This document shows, piece by piece, positions 6,665 to 15,562 of a stretch of 36,493 nucleotides of DNA. Below the pieces are notes generated by a model that was not told where the DNA came from, ran no database searches, and saw only the letters and a list, made by a program, of their open reading frames with translations. Origin of the DNA: Alistipes sp. (lineage in GTDB: Bacteria > Bacteroidota > Bacteroidia > Bacteroidales > Rikenellaceae); assembly GCA_029065825.1 (NCBI GenBank), contig JAIEHQ010000052.1:1-36493 (forward strand). The letters are read 5' to 3'. Position numbers and translations under genes: made by a program. Each line of letters begins with the position of its first letter. Position 1 is the stretch's first letter.

Positions 6665-7828
6665 ATGGAAATCTACTACCTGATCCTATTCGTCTCGGCC
6701 ATGCTGAGCACCTGGTGGGTTTTTAGACACATCCACAAAATCGCGGTGCTGAAGAACATCACCGACAACCCCGACGCACGCAAGCTGCAGAAAGTTCCCG
6801 TTCCGTGTCTGGGCGGTGTCGCCGTATTCTTCGGCATCGTCATGGCGCTGCTGATAGCGGGTGTCGAGTTCGAGGCATCGAAAACCTTCACGATCGTCTG
6901 CGCCTTTACACTGATGCTCTACATCGGCACGATGGACGACATACTCTCGCTTTCGCCCCTGTTCCGGCTCTTCATGGAGGTGCTGATCCTCTCGCTGCTC
7001 ATCTACGGCGGCTCGGGATACATCGACGACTTCCACGGCCTGTGGGGCATCTACTCCATCCCCGACTGGATCGCCGTCCCGCTGACGATCTTCGCATGCG
7101 TCGGCATCATCAACGCCATCAACCTCATCGACGGAGTGAACGGACTCTGCTCGGGCTACTGCATCACGGCCTGCATCGCCTTCGGCACGGTCGCCTTCTG
7201 GTCGGGCGACCAGAAGAGCGCCTCGTTCGCCGCGATCTTTACCGGCGCGCTCATCCCCTTCTTCCTCCACAACGTCTTCGGCAAAAAATCCAAAATGTTC
7301 CTCGGCGACGGAGGCTCGCTGCTGATGGGCACCATCCTGGCCTACTTCGTCATCAGCATGCTCAAAAGCGACTCGTCGCTCTCGTTCGTCGCCAACGGCA
7401 ACTTCGGATTCATCCCCTTCGTGCTGGCGGTGCTGGCCATTCCGGTGTTCGACACGCTGCGGGTCATGACCAGCCGCATGCTTCGCGGCACCTCGCCTTT
7501 CAGCCCGGACAAGACCCACCTCCACCACCTGCTTTTCCGCCTCCATTTTTCCCATGTCGGCACCACATTGACGGAAATTCTCTCCAATATGATTATTTTT
7601 GCAGTCTGGTTCGCATGCTGGCATTGCGGAGCCTCCGTCGAGGTGCAGCTCTACGCGGTCATATCGCTCGGATTTCTGGCGACCTTCGGATTCTACTGGT
7701 ACGGAGTCCGCGTCGAAAAACGGGAAGGTGCGGTCTGGCGCTTCCTGACCCGGATCGGCGAGCACACCCACGTGGGCCACACCAAGTGGTTCGAACGCTG
7801 CACCCGGCTTCTCGATCGAAGATACTGA
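6665..7828 (+). CDS. WecA-like undecaprenyl-phosphate sugar-1-phosphate transferase (MraY/WecA family)
   Basis: This 387-residue polytopic protein starts repeat-unit synthesis by moving a sugar-1-phosphate, commonly GlcNAc-1-P, from a UDP-sugar to undecaprenyl phosphate in the inner membrane. Family motifs appear in order: DNPDARKLQKVPVPCLGG (residues 34-51), the catalytic DD pair in GTMDD (91-92), NAINLIDGVNG (150-160), FLGDGG (212-217) and the HxHH nucleotide-sugar motif PDKTHLHHLL (around 285-288). About eleven membrane helices are visible. It is first in the rightward operon, divergent from the fusion-gene operon. The name wecA is not used as a symbol because the sugar cannot be read from sequence. 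Confidence 0.9.
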   Translation: MEIYYLILFVSAMLSTWWVFRHIHKIAVLKNITDNPDARKLQKVPVPCLGGVAVFFGIVMALLIAGVEFEASKTFTIVCAFTLMLYIGTMDDILSLSPLFRLFMEVLILSLLIYGGSGYIDDFHGLWGIYSIPDWIAVPLTIFACVGIINAINLIDGVNGLCSGYCITACIAFGTVAFWSGDQKSASFAAIFTGALIPFFLHNVFGKKSKMFLGDGGSLLMGTILAYFVISMLKSDSSLSFVANGNFGFIPFVLAVLAIPVFDTLRVMTSRMLRGTSPFSPDKTHLHHLLFRLHFSHVGTTLTEILSNMIIFAVWFACWHCGASVEVQLYAVISLGFLATFGFYWYGVRVEKREGAVWRFLTRIGEHTHVGHTKWFERCTRLLDRRY

Positions 7829-7860
7829 CCGGAGCCGCAACGCACCCGCACGCACCCGCG

Positions 7861-7901
7861 CCGGATCTTCGACACCGTGTCGAGTCCGGCCGGAAATTTT
7901 T
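7861..7901 (+). terminator. Candidate intercistronic terminator/attenuator
   Basis: Between the transferase and export genes, CCGGA and TCGACA pair with TGTCGA and TCCGG around a CCG loop (7861-7889). TTTTT follows at 7897-7901. The 7-nt gap before the T run makes it weaker than a consensus terminator. An attenuator here would reduce expression of the export genes relative to the first gene. Confidence 0.4.
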
Positions 7902-7925
7902 GATAACGAAGCAACAACATACGCA

Positions 7926-10343
7926 ATGAAGATCTTCAGAATTTTAGTCGCACTGTGCATGATGCTGGCCGCTTCGCACGCGGCGAATGCACAGATGACG
8001 GATGCCGCCGTAAAGGATTACGTCAAGACAGGACTGGCATCCGGGAAATCGCAGCAGGATATCGCACGGGAGCTTGCGGCACGCGGCGTGACGCGCGAGC
8101 AGGCGGAGCGGATCAGGCAGGCACACGAAAGCGAGACCTCTTCCGGCTCGGACGAAGCGTTCCGCAAGGCGGGAGAGCAGGAGCGGGAGCGCCGGGCGGA
8201 TTCCGGTCTCAACGAGACGAAGCCCGTCGATTTCGACCTGCTGACCTCCATCCAGCAGCAGATCCCCGCTGCGAACCGGGAGAACAAGCCTGCGGTATTC
8301 GGACGCAATATCTTCACCACGAAGAACCTTACCTTCGCTCCGAACACCCAGCTCCCCACGCCGCCCAACTACCGGCTCGGCCCCGGCGACGAAGTGATCA
8401 TCGACATCTGGGGGGCCAACCAGGCCTCGATACGCCAGACCATCTCCCCCGACGGCACCATCAACATTCCGGACCTCGGACTGATCAGTCTGAACGGCAT
8501 GACGGTCTCGGAGGCCGATGCCTACATGCGCCGCATGCTCGGGCGGATCTACTCCCTGGACGGCTCCGATGCCAAATCGGAGATAAAGCTCACGCTGGGC
8601 AACATCCGCAGCATCCAGGTCAATCTGATGGGCGAGGTGGCCGTTCCGGGCACCTACTACCTCTCCTCGCTGTCGAACATATTCCACGCCCTCTACCGCG
8701 CCGGCGGCGTGAGCGACCTGGGGTCGCTGCGCGACATCCAGCTGATCCGCAACGGCCGGAAGATCGCGTCGCTCGACGTGTACGAGTTCATCCTGAAGGG
8801 AAAGTCGCCTGACGACATACTGCTTCAGGAGGGCGACATAGTGATCGTTCCCGCCTACGAAACGCTGGTCGATCTGTCGGGTAACGTGAAACGCCCGATG
8901 ACATACGAGATGAAAGCGGGCGAGACCGTCGCGAACCTGCTCGACTATGCGAGCGGATTCTCGGGCGACGCCTACCGCAACAGCCTGCGCATGATCCGCC
9001 GGAACGGCCGGGAATACCGGGTCTATACGATCGACCGGCCGGACTACGCCTCCTTCGAACTGCGCGACGGCGATGCCCTCGAAGTCGGAGCCATGCTCGA
9101 CCGCTTCGAAAACAGAATCGAGGTCAAGGGTGCGGTCTATCGCCCCGGAATCTACGAACTCGGCAGCGAAATCGCGACCGTCGGCCAGCTGCTCGCCAAA
9201 GCCGAGGGGGTCAAGGGCGACGCATTTACCAACCGGGCGCTCCTGCAGCGCGAGAAGGAGGACCTCACGCTGGAGGTGCTCCCGCTCGACATAGCGGCGA
9301 TCATGGCGGGCACCGCCGAGGATATTCCGCTGCGCAAGAACGACGTGCTGTTCGTGGCGAGCATCCACGACCTGCAGGATATCGGGCAGATAACGGTGTT
9401 CGGCGAGGTCGCTCGTCCCGGACAGTTCATCTTCGCGGAGAACACCACGCTGGAGGATATCATCATGCAGGCCGGCGGATTGCTGGAGTCGGCCTCCGTC
9501 GTCAAGGTCGATGTGAGCCGCCGCATCAAGGACCCCGCGGCCACCGAACTGACCGACACGCTCTCCGAAATCTTTACCTTCTCCCTCAAGGACGGCTTCG
9601 TCATCGACGGCGAACCGAACTTCATCCTCGAACCCTACGACCAGATCTTCGTCCGGCGCAGCCCGGCGTACAATCCCCAGGAGAATGTCACGATTACCGG
9701 CGAAGTGACCTTCCCGGGTCCCTATGTCCTGACCAGCAAGAACGAGAAACTCTCCGACCTGGTGGCCAAGGCGGGCGGCACCTCCCGGTGGGCCTACGTC
9801 AAGGGAGCACGCCTCGAGCGCACCATGACGGTCGGCGAGAAGGCACGCAGCCAGGCGGTCCTCGACGCGCTCGACAACTCCAAGGACAGCATCAATGTCA
9901 ATAAACTGGAGCTGGCCGATACCTACTACGTGGGCATCGACCTCGAAGCTGCCCTGAACAATCCGGGCGGGAATGCCGATCTGGTGCTCCGGGTCCACGA
10001 CCGGCTCCATATCCCGACGATGGTCAATACGGTGCGCATTACCGGCAACGTGATGTATCCCAATGTCGTGACCTACGACCCGGACAAGAAGGTCGGCGAC
10101 TTCATCAAGATGGCCGGCGGCTACGGATTCCGGGCCAAGAAAGGCAAGGCCTATATCGTATATATGAACGGAACGGTGGCGCGGGCCAAACGCAACAGCA
10201 AGGAGGTCGTGCAGCCCGGCTGTGAAATAATCGTTCCGGAGCGCCGCAAGAGCAGATCGACGCTCGCAGAGATCATGGGCATCGCGACGACGAGCGCTTC
10301 GCTGGCGACGATGATCGCGACAATAGGCACACTGGCAAAATAA
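7926..10343 (+). CDS. SLBB-domain outer-membrane polysaccharide export protein (Wza-like)
   Basis: The 805-residue product starts with a signal peptide (hydrophobic stretch, likely cut after residue 22, ANA|Q). A short helical region with a DYVKTGLASGKSQQDIAREL segment follows. The polysaccharide export domain begins near residue 148 with YRLGPGDEVIIDIWG. Repeated SLBB domains come next, each marked by a G-E/N-V-x-x-P-G-x-Y or F pattern such as GEVAVPGTYYL, GAVYRPGIYEL, GEVARPGQFIF and GEVTFPGPYVL. A hydrophobic C-terminal helix (about 780-805) could act as the outer-membrane-spanning helix seen in Wza. No lipobox Cys is present, unlike E. coli Wza. It should form the export channel together with the Wzz-type protein encoded next, 12 nt downstream. 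Confidence 0.9.
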   Translation: MKIFRILVALCMMLAASHAANAQMTDAAVKDYVKTGLASGKSQQDIARELAARGVTREQAERIRQAHESETSSGSDEAFRKAGEQERERRADSGLNETKPVDFDLLTSIQQQIPAANRENKPAVFGRNIFTTKNLTFAPNTQLPTPPNYRLGPGDEVIIDIWGANQASIRQTISPDGTINIPDLGLISLNGMTVSEADAYMRRMLGRIYSLDGSDAKSEIKLTLGNIRSIQVNLMGEVAVPGTYYLSSLSNIFHALYRAGGVSDLGSLRDIQLIRNGRKIASLDVYEFILKGKSPDDILLQEGDIVIVPAYETLVDLSGNVKRPMTYEMKAGETVANLLDYASGFSGDAYRNSLRMIRRNGREYRVYTIDRPDYASFELRDGDALEVGAMLDRFENRIEVKGAVYRPGIYELGSEIATVGQLLAKAEGVKGDAFTNRALLQREKEDLTLEVLPLDIAAIMAGTAEDIPLRKNDVLFVASIHDLQDIGQITVFGEVARPGQFIFAENTTLEDIIMQAGGLLESASVVKVDVSRRIKDPAATELTDTLSEIFTFSLKDGFVIDGEPNFILEPYDQIFVRRSPAYNPQENVTITGEVTFPGPYVLTSKNEKLSDLVAKAGGTSRWAYVKGARLERTMTVGEKARSQAVLDALDNSKDSINVNKLELADTYYVGIDLEAALNNPGGNADLVLRVHDRLHIPTMVNTVRITGNVMYPNVVTYDPDKKVGDFIKMAGGYGFRAKKGKAYIVYMNGTVARAKRNSKEVVQPGCEIIVPERRKSRSTLAEIMGIATTSASLATMIATIGTLAK

Positions 10344-10355
10344 CACGAACCGGAT

Positions 10356-11450
10356 ATGACTGACACGCAAAACAATACCAATAGTACAAACTCCGCAGCA
10401 GAAAGCGACATCGATCTCATGTCCCTGCTGGTCCGCCTGTGGCACGCACGCCTCTTTCTGCTGAAATGCTGTGCGGCGGGTGCCGTTCTGGGGCTGATCG
10501 TCGGATTCAGCATCCCGAAGCGCTACCGCGCGACGGCGGTCATCGCTCCCGAGACCGAACAGAAGATGGGAAGCGGTGTCAGCTCCCTCGCGAGCATGAT
10601 GGGCATGAACCTCGACAACAACGTCGATGCGATCAACGTAAACATGTTCCCGGAAGTAGTACACTCCACCCCTTTCATATTCGGACTGTTCGATCTCCCG
10701 GTCGAGACGGCCGACGGAGAACTGCGGACAACGCTGCTGGATTACATGCTCAACCACCAGAAGAAGGCATGGTGGTCCTACGTCATCGAGGCGCCTTTCG
10801 CGGCTTTGGAGTGGGGCATCTCGCTGGTATCAGGCAAAGAGGAGGAACCGGAAGGAGCTTTGCAGATGCACAACCTGCCGAAAAAAGAGCGGGCCGTCAT
10901 CAAATACTTCTCCAATGCCCTCGCTGTCAGCATCGACAAGAAAACGGGCAAGACGGACATGTCCCTCGAGATGCAGGACCCTCTGGTCGTCGCAACGGTC
11001 ATGAATGCGGTGCTCGACCACCTGAAAGCCTACATGTCGGACTACCGCACCTCGAAATCCCGGCAGGACGCGGAAAATCTCTCGGTCATCTGCGAGGAGC
11101 GCAAAGCCGACTACTACCGCACGCAGCAGCAATACGCAGCCTACGCCGATGCGAACAAGAGCGTCGTGCTCCAGTCGGTCCAGGCCGAACGCGAGCGCCT
11201 GCAGCAGGAGATGCAGCTGGCCTATCAGGTCTATTCGCAGGTAGCGACCCAGCTCGAAGCAGCCCGAATCAAGGAGCAGCAGGCCAAGCCGGTCTTCGCG
11301 ATCATCGACCCCGTGACGGTTCCCCTCCGCAAGTCGGCACCGAGCAAGGCCAAACTGCTCGTCGGCTTCGTGTTCCTATTCGGCTGCGCGGGCGTTGCCT
11401 GGGAGCTGTTCGGCCGCGATGCCTTGAAACGGCTGCACTCGTCTCTGTAA
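10356..11450 (+). CDS. Wzz/GumC-type polysaccharide co-polymerase (chain length determinant)
   Basis: The 364-residue protein has the Wzz layout: a cytoplasmic N-terminus with DIDLMSLLVRLWHARL, a first membrane helix at about 33-51, then SIPKRYRATAVIAPE. A large periplasmic region with coiled-coil-like segments follows (about 225-300), including a PLRKSAPSKAK loop that matches the family P-x2-P-x4-P region loosely. A second helix ends the protein at about 335-355. There is no fused tyrosine kinase domain, so it resembles the Wzz rather than Wzc form. It follows the export gene by 12 nt and should set chain length and connect polymerisation to export. Confidence 0.87.
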   Translation: MTDTQNNTNSTNSAAESDIDLMSLLVRLWHARLFLLKCCAAGAVLGLIVGFSIPKRYRATAVIAPETEQKMGSGVSSLASMMGMNLDNNVDAINVNMFPEVVHSTPFIFGLFDLPVETADGELRTTLLDYMLNHQKKAWWSYVIEAPFAALEWGISLVSGKEEEPEGALQMHNLPKKERAVIKYFSNALAVSIDKKTGKTDMSLEMQDPLVVATVMNAVLDHLKAYMSDYRTSKSRQDAENLSVICEERKADYYRTQQQYAAYADANKSVVLQSVQAERERLQQEMQLAYQVYSQVATQLEAARIKEQQAKPVFAIIDPVTVPLRKSAPSKAKLLVGFVFLFGCAGVAWELFGRDALKRLHSSL

Positions 11451-11485
11451 TACGGTTATAATCGCAAACCATCGAGCTGCAGATC

Positions 11486-12511
11486 ATGAAAAAACGGATA
11501 CTCGTCTCGGGCGGCGCGGGCTACATCGGAAGTCACGTGAGCGTCGAACTCATCGAAGCCGGTTACGAGGTCGTCGTGGCCGACAACATGTCCAACTGCG
11601 ACACGACCGGTATCGAGGGTGTGCGGAAAATTACCGGCCGCACGGATATTCCCCTCGTCGAGATGGATTTCTGCGACGCGGCCGCCGTCGAACGGCTCTT
11701 CGACGACTACCCGATCGATGCGGTAATCCATTTCGCGGCATTCAAAGCGGTCGGCGAATCGGTCGCCGAGCCGATAAAATACTACCGCAACAACCTGACC
11801 TCGTTCCTCAACGTGCTGGACGCAGCCCGCAACCACGGCGGCTGCGACGTGCTCTTCTCCTCTTCGGCCACGGTATATGGCGAGGCGGAGCAACTGCCCG
11901 TAACCGAGCGGTCGCCCCGGCTTCCCGCCACCTCGCCGTACGGCAACACCAAGCAGATCTGCGAGGACATGCTGCGCGACGTGACCGCCTCCGACCCTTC
12001 GATCCGGGGTATCGCGCTGCGCTACTTCAACCCCATCGGCGCCCATCCGTCGGCGCTGATCGGAGAACTGCCGCGCGGAGTACCCAACAACCTGATCCCC
12101 TACATTACCCAGACCGCTATCGGCAAACGCGCCTGCCTGAGCATCTTCGGCAACGACTACCCCACCGAAGACGGCACCTGCCTGCGCGACTACATCGACA
12201 TAGTCGATCTGGCTCAGGCCCACGTGGCGGCCGTTACCCGCATGCTCGAAGGCAGGATGAAGGAGGGTTACGAGATCTTCAACATAGGAACGGGCCGTCC
12301 CGTCTCGGTATCGGAGCTGGTCACGGAGTTCGAACGGGTCAATGGTCTCAAGCTCAACTACCGATTCGCGGAGCGTCGCCCCGGAGATGTCACGGCCATC
12401 TGGGCCGACACCGCCCTGGCCAACGAAGAGCTGGGCTGGAGGGCCAAACGCACCCTTGCCGAAACCCTCGCGTCGGCCTGGGCCTGGGAGAAGCATCTGG
12501 CCGGAGAGTAG
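11486..12511 (+). CDS. galE: UDP-glucose 4-epimerase GalE
   Basis: This 341-residue short-chain dehydrogenase-type epimerase interconverts UDP-glucose and UDP-galactose, and in some members UDP-GlcNAc and UDP-GalNAc. The NAD-binding GGAGYIGSH lies at residues 9-17, the catalytic serine in SSSATVYG near S127, and the YxxxK pair at Y152 and K156 (SPYGNTK). The segment RYFNPIGAHPSALIGE and the following PNNLIPYITQ are typical of GalE. Length equals that of the E. coli enzyme. It starts 35 nt after the Wzz-type gene and closes the rightward operon, probably providing a galacto-configured precursor for the polysaccharide. Confidence 0.95.
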   Translation: MKKRILVSGGAGYIGSHVSVELIEAGYEVVVADNMSNCDTTGIEGVRKITGRTDIPLVEMDFCDAAAVERLFDDYPIDAVIHFAAFKAVGESVAEPIKYYRNNLTSFLNVLDAARNHGGCDVLFSSSATVYGEAEQLPVTERSPRLPATSPYGNTKQICEDMLRDVTASDPSIRGIALRYFNPIGAHPSALIGELPRGVPNNLIPYITQTAIGKRACLSIFGNDYPTEDGTCLRDYIDIVDLAQAHVAAVTRMLEGRMKEGYEIFNIGTGRPVSVSELVTEFERVNGLKLNYRFAERRPGDVTAIWADTALANEELGWRAKRTLAETLASAWAWEKHLAGE

Positions 12512-12646
12512 CCGCCGCACACTCTTTCGGCACGGAGGCGGATGAGCGAGACGACACGCCCGGAGGCAATATCCGCTGTGAATACACCGAACATCGCCCG
12601 GCCTACCGCTCTTTGCGCCCGGGAGCCGATCCGCGCCCTCGGGATT

Positions 12647-12669
12647 GTAGGCCCCGCAGCGCGGCCTAC
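12647..12669. terminator. Inverted repeat between convergent genes
   Basis: GTAGGCC (12647-12653) and GGCCTAC (12663-12669) form a perfect 7-bp stem at the convergent ends of galE and the acetyltransferase gene, including the latter's stop codon. A further GGCCTAC at 12600-12606 could compete for the left arm. No T run follows on either side, so it may work as a barrier or RNA-stabilising hairpin rather than as a strict intrinsic terminator. Confidence 0.4.
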
Positions 12670-13283
12670 AGCGTGTCGATCTTCTCCTGCAGCAGCGTGA
12701 GAAAGCGGGCCGCATGCGCGCCGTCCATCTGCGTATGATGGAACTGGAACGAGAGCGTCAGCGTCGTGCGGAACAAACGCTTCCGGTATTTTCCCCAGAT
12801 CATGAAAGGGTTGTTGAAAATCCCGCTATACATTCCCACCGCCCCCTCTATGTCGAAACGGGCGAGGGCCGAGGTGCCGATTACCATGCTTTCGGGCAGG
12901 TCGTGGTTGCATCGGGTCTTGGCAACCTGACGGGTAAGGCGCAGATAATCGGCGTTGAATGTCGCCAGATCGTACGAGAAAGGAATGTCGCACGAGAAGA
13001 CCTCCCCCCGATCGTCCGCCACGATGGTATTGACGGCGATGCGGTCGTAGCGCATCAGCGCGCCGCCGACGGGAAGCAGGTAAAACTCCTTTACCTCGCT
13101 CGCCGTCCGGCCGATGCACCAGCACATGAGCATATTGAATTTTACCCCCTTCTTACGGCTCTGCCGCACCAGGGGCGACACTTCGAGCCGCTTGAAAAGC
13201 GTTACCATCGGCATGGGAGCCTTCATCCACATCTCGAACGCATAAGCCCGGGTCGTCTCCCGGGGATCCACCTCTTCTTTCAT
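12666..13283 (-). CDS. Chloramphenicol acetyltransferase-family O-acyltransferase
   Basis: The 205-residue protein belongs to the CAT fold. Its C-terminal part has the diagnostic catalytic motif HHTQMDG (HHxxxDG, His as general base) after SFQF, followed by ARFLTLLQEKI. Upstream segments such as FNMLMCWCIGRTASEVKEF match the trimeric CAT core. Family members acetylate chloramphenicol or other acceptors with acetyl-CoA. Chromosomal Bacteroidetes members often have unknown acceptors, so a resistance phenotype cannot be assumed. It has its own promoter at 13352-13359 and is a single-gene unit convergent with galE. It is slightly shorter than typical CATs (about 215 residues). Confidence 0.8.
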   Translation of the reverse strand: MKEEVDPRETTRAYAFEMWMKAPMPMVTLFKRLEVSPLVRQSRKKGVKFNMLMCWCIGRTASEVKEFYLLPVGGALMRYDRIAVNTIVADDRGEVFSCDIPFSYDLATFNADYLRLTRQVAKTRCNHDLPESMVIGTSALARFDIEGAVGMYSGIFNNPFMIWGKYRKRLFRTTLTLSFQFHHTQMDGAHAARFLTLLQEKIDTL

Positions 13284-13351
13284 ACTCAGTCAAAAACAAA
13301 CGGTTCATAAAACTCGCCCGACGGGACAAATACCGCCATCGGAATCACGTG

Positions 13352-13359
13352 CAAAGATA
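13352..13359 (-). promoter_or_regulatory. -7 element of the CAT-family gene
   Basis: TATCTTTG on the minus strand matches TAnnTTTG. The predicted start near 13345 gives a leader of about 60 nt. No clear -33 element is seen. Confidence 0.55.
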
Positions 13360-13396
13360 GCCTCTGCCACGCAACCGAAATAGAAGAAAAGAGACA

Positions 13397-14188
13397 TCAT
13401 ACGGGGTCGGCGAAAAGATCGGAATAGGGAGTGTGCTCGCACAGCAGCCTCCCCGGCGTTCGGCCGCTGAAGGCCTTGAACTCCCGGATGAAATGGGACT
13501 GGTCGGCATAACCGCACGCATACGCTATCTCCGCCATACCGCCCCACCGGCGCTGCATCAGCCACAACGCCTTCTGAAACCTTACGATGCGGGCATACTC
13601 CTTCGGCCTCATCCCCACACAGCGGTCGAACACCCGTTCGAACTGCCTCTTGCCCAGACAGGCGATGGCCGCCAGATCGGCGACCGGGGTCGCCGGCTCC
13701 TCCATAAGCCTCTTCACGGTCGGAGCGATGCGATCGGGATCCGGCGCAGAGCAAGCGCCGCACAACTTGCGGAGCAGCCACTCCTCGACCGTCCGCACGC
13801 AGCGCTCCGCATCCCCGCAGTCGAAGACCCGGGAGGCCAGTTCGTCGAGCCGCCTGTTCCCGAGGTCGTAACCCGAAATCTCAAGATTGCGGAACGCCGA
13901 AGGCGGAGTGTCCAGAAACATTCCGATCGCATGAGGACGGAAAACGGCCACGATCATCTCCGTATCCGTCCCGGCCCGAAGATGGGCCGGGAAATCCACC
14001 TGCCCGCTGACGGTAAAGCGATCCTGGAAACGATCCAGCTCCCGAACGAACAACGGCGAGCGCCTGTGGAATATGAGCTGCGGACAACCGATCGGAAAGG
14101 TCGGGACGCAGAAACTCTCCCGGCTCTTCAGCACCCAGTAATAACGCACATAGGGGCGCAGCGGTACGCAGGGCTTGTAAACCGACAT
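13397..14188 (-). CDS. AraC-family transcriptional regulator
   Basis: The C-terminal third holds the double helix-turn-helix of AraC/XylS regulators: LAAIACLGKRQFERVFDRCVG, then GMAEIAYACGYADQSHFIREF and GRTPGRLL. The N-terminal part beginning MSVYKPCVPLRPYVRYYWVLKS matches the DUF6597-type sensing domain often found with it. The frame extends upstream to an ATG at 14227, but the family alignment favours the ATG at 14188. A near-match -7 element (AATGTTTG, minus strand, 14221-14214) also lies between the two ATGs. The gene lies between the CAT-family gene and the ABC transporter, all on the same strand. Its target and ligand are unknown. The 141 bp upstream to the transporter gene hold no other feature I can support. 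Confidence 0.85.
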   Translation of the reverse strand: MSVYKPCVPLRPYVRYYWVLKSRESFCVPTFPIGCPQLIFHRRSPLFVRELDRFQDRFTVSGQVDFPAHLRAGTDTEMIVAVFRPHAIGMFLDTPPSAFRNLEISGYDLGNRRLDELASRVFDCGDAERCVRTVEEWLLRKLCGACSAPDPDRIAPTVKRLMEEPATPVADLAAIACLGKRQFERVFDRCVGMRPKEYARIVRFQKALWLMQRRWGGMAEIAYACGYADQSHFIREFKAFSGRTPGRLLCEHTPYSDLFADPV

Positions 14189-14368
14189 CCCTCCGCCGAA
14201 AGCAGGCGGCTCGCAAACATTTGACATTCAGAAAAAATCACATATTCGACACGTAGAGAAATGCGGCCGACAATACGGTTCGTCGTCAGGGGCATTTGCA
14301 GCCGTAGGCCTCCGCCCATTCCCGATTCATCCGCCCGCACGACGGCCGCATTCCGCGCACGCCGGAGA

Positions 14369-15562
14369 TCAGCCCCGCACCCAGAGGCGGTCGATCCTGC
14401 GGCGGATCATCAGGCAATCGACGGCCGCGACCAGCCCGACGAGCCCGAGGCCTGCAATCGCCGCAGGCCAGATGCCGCCCGTCGTCTCCGCCCCGTCGCC
14501 GAACAACGTTACCAGCGAAAGATATTCGCCCCGAACCCATCCGACCGCGAGCAGCGCTCCGGCGAGCGCCGCAAGATTCAGACCAGCAGCCAGCAGCTGG
14601 TAGGGACGCGCCACACGGGCAGGCGTATAGCCGAGCAGAAGCAGGTCTTCGAGCTGCTGCTCGTTCTTCTGCAACACGAGGAAAAGACTGAGGATCAGAA
14701 TCAGAAATGCAAGCACGGTAATCAGCAGACCGATTCCGGCGATCGCTCCGGCGACCAGGCGCAGCACCGCCCCCGCACGTCCGGAGCGGGCACCGTCGCC
14801 CTCGACCAGATAGCCGTTTCGGGCCAGATAGTCGTGCAGCGCCCCCTCAGCGGCATCCCGCACCTCCACAATGACCCGCGACGGATCGCCGGCGGCGCGA
14901 TCGGCGTAGCGCTCGTTCGACCAGCGGATGAAGGTTTCCGGCACCAGAATGGTGTTGAGCCGGTTGGAGAACCCGGCCACCTGTCCCCGGAAGCGACGCG
15001 ACGCACCGCGTCCCGCAATCTCGATATCGAGCGGAATATCCCGCACGAGCTCCTCGCTCAGCTGCGGCAGTCCCTGCGCCGATGCGAATCCGAAATTATA
15101 GAGATTCAGATAATTGCGCGGCAAAATGATCGGCACACGCCCCTCGCGCTCCTCGAAATGCCAGGCCTCGCTCGCCACGTCGAGAAAACGGTCGGGCACG
15201 CTCTCGAAGAAGAGGTAGGTGCTCATGCGCAGCCCGCCCATCGACAGCCCGCCCGACACCCGGTAACGGGCCGGCGTAAATTCGCCCGAGGCGACGACGA
15301 ACGGCTGTTCCGCCAGACGGTCCAGCTCCTCGCGCGTGAAGAAAGTCTTGCCTGCACCGACCTCGCGCACCTCCTTGCTCAGAATCAGGAAATCGTTGGC
15401 CAGCAGCGAGTCGGGAGCCTCGATCGCCGAACGCCCGTCGCAATAGAACTGCACGGCTCCGAGCAGGATGGCGAATCCCGCCAGAGTGGTCGCGAAAAAA
15501 CCGAGAAGCTGCCACCCGCCGACATGCTGCCGGACGAGCCGCCGAAAAGGATGCCCCGTCAT
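14369..15562 (-). CDS. ABC transporter permease, FtsX/MacB-like
   Basis: The 397-residue protein has the FtsX/MacB layout: one N-terminal membrane helix (about 18-37), a long extracytoplasmic domain of some 230 residues, then three C-terminal helices. The first of these is the LITVLAFLILILSLFLVL segment, followed by the family-typical loop QLEDLLLLGYTPARVARPY. Such permeases usually couple ATP hydrolysis to mechanical work on lipoproteins, toxins or cell-wall enzymes rather than classic transport. Its ATG overlaps the TGA of the ATP-binding subunit gene (ATGA at 15562-15559). No MacA-type adaptor or substrate gene is adjacent. Confidence 0.8.
   Translation of the reverse strand: MTGHPFRRLVRQHVGGWQLLGFFATTLAGFAILLGAVQFYCDGRSAIEAPDSLLANDFLILSKEVREVGAGKTFFTREELDRLAEQPFVVASGEFTPARYRVSGGLSMGGLRMSTYLFFESVPDRFLDVASEAWHFEEREGRVPIILPRNYLNLYNFGFASAQGLPQLSEELVRDIPLDIEIAGRGASRRFRGQVAGFSNRLNTILVPETFIRWSNERYADRAAGDPSRVIVEVRDAAEGALHDYLARNGYLVEGDGARSGRAGAVLRLVAGAIAGIGLLITVLAFLILILSLFLVLQKNEQQLEDLLLLGYTPARVARPYQLLAAGLNLAALAGALLAVGWVRGEYLSLVTLFGDGAETTGGIWPAAIAGLGLVGLVAAVDCLMIRRRIDRLWVRG

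Noticed and set aside
7944..10757. 937-codon antisense open frame opposite the export and co-polymerase genes
   Set aside because: Composition rich in Arg, Asp, His and Val, with no recognisable domain. It is a shadow of a GC-rich gene with clear homology on the plus strand. The same applies to long frames opposite purB/DUF4836 (16276-19479 plus), the RND pump (30049-32691 minus) and rpsA (34827-36476 plus).
12666..13283. Acquired chloramphenicol resistance gene
   Set aside because: The family motif is present, but composition matches the chromosome, no mobile element is near, and the acceptor specificity of chromosomal homologs is unknown.
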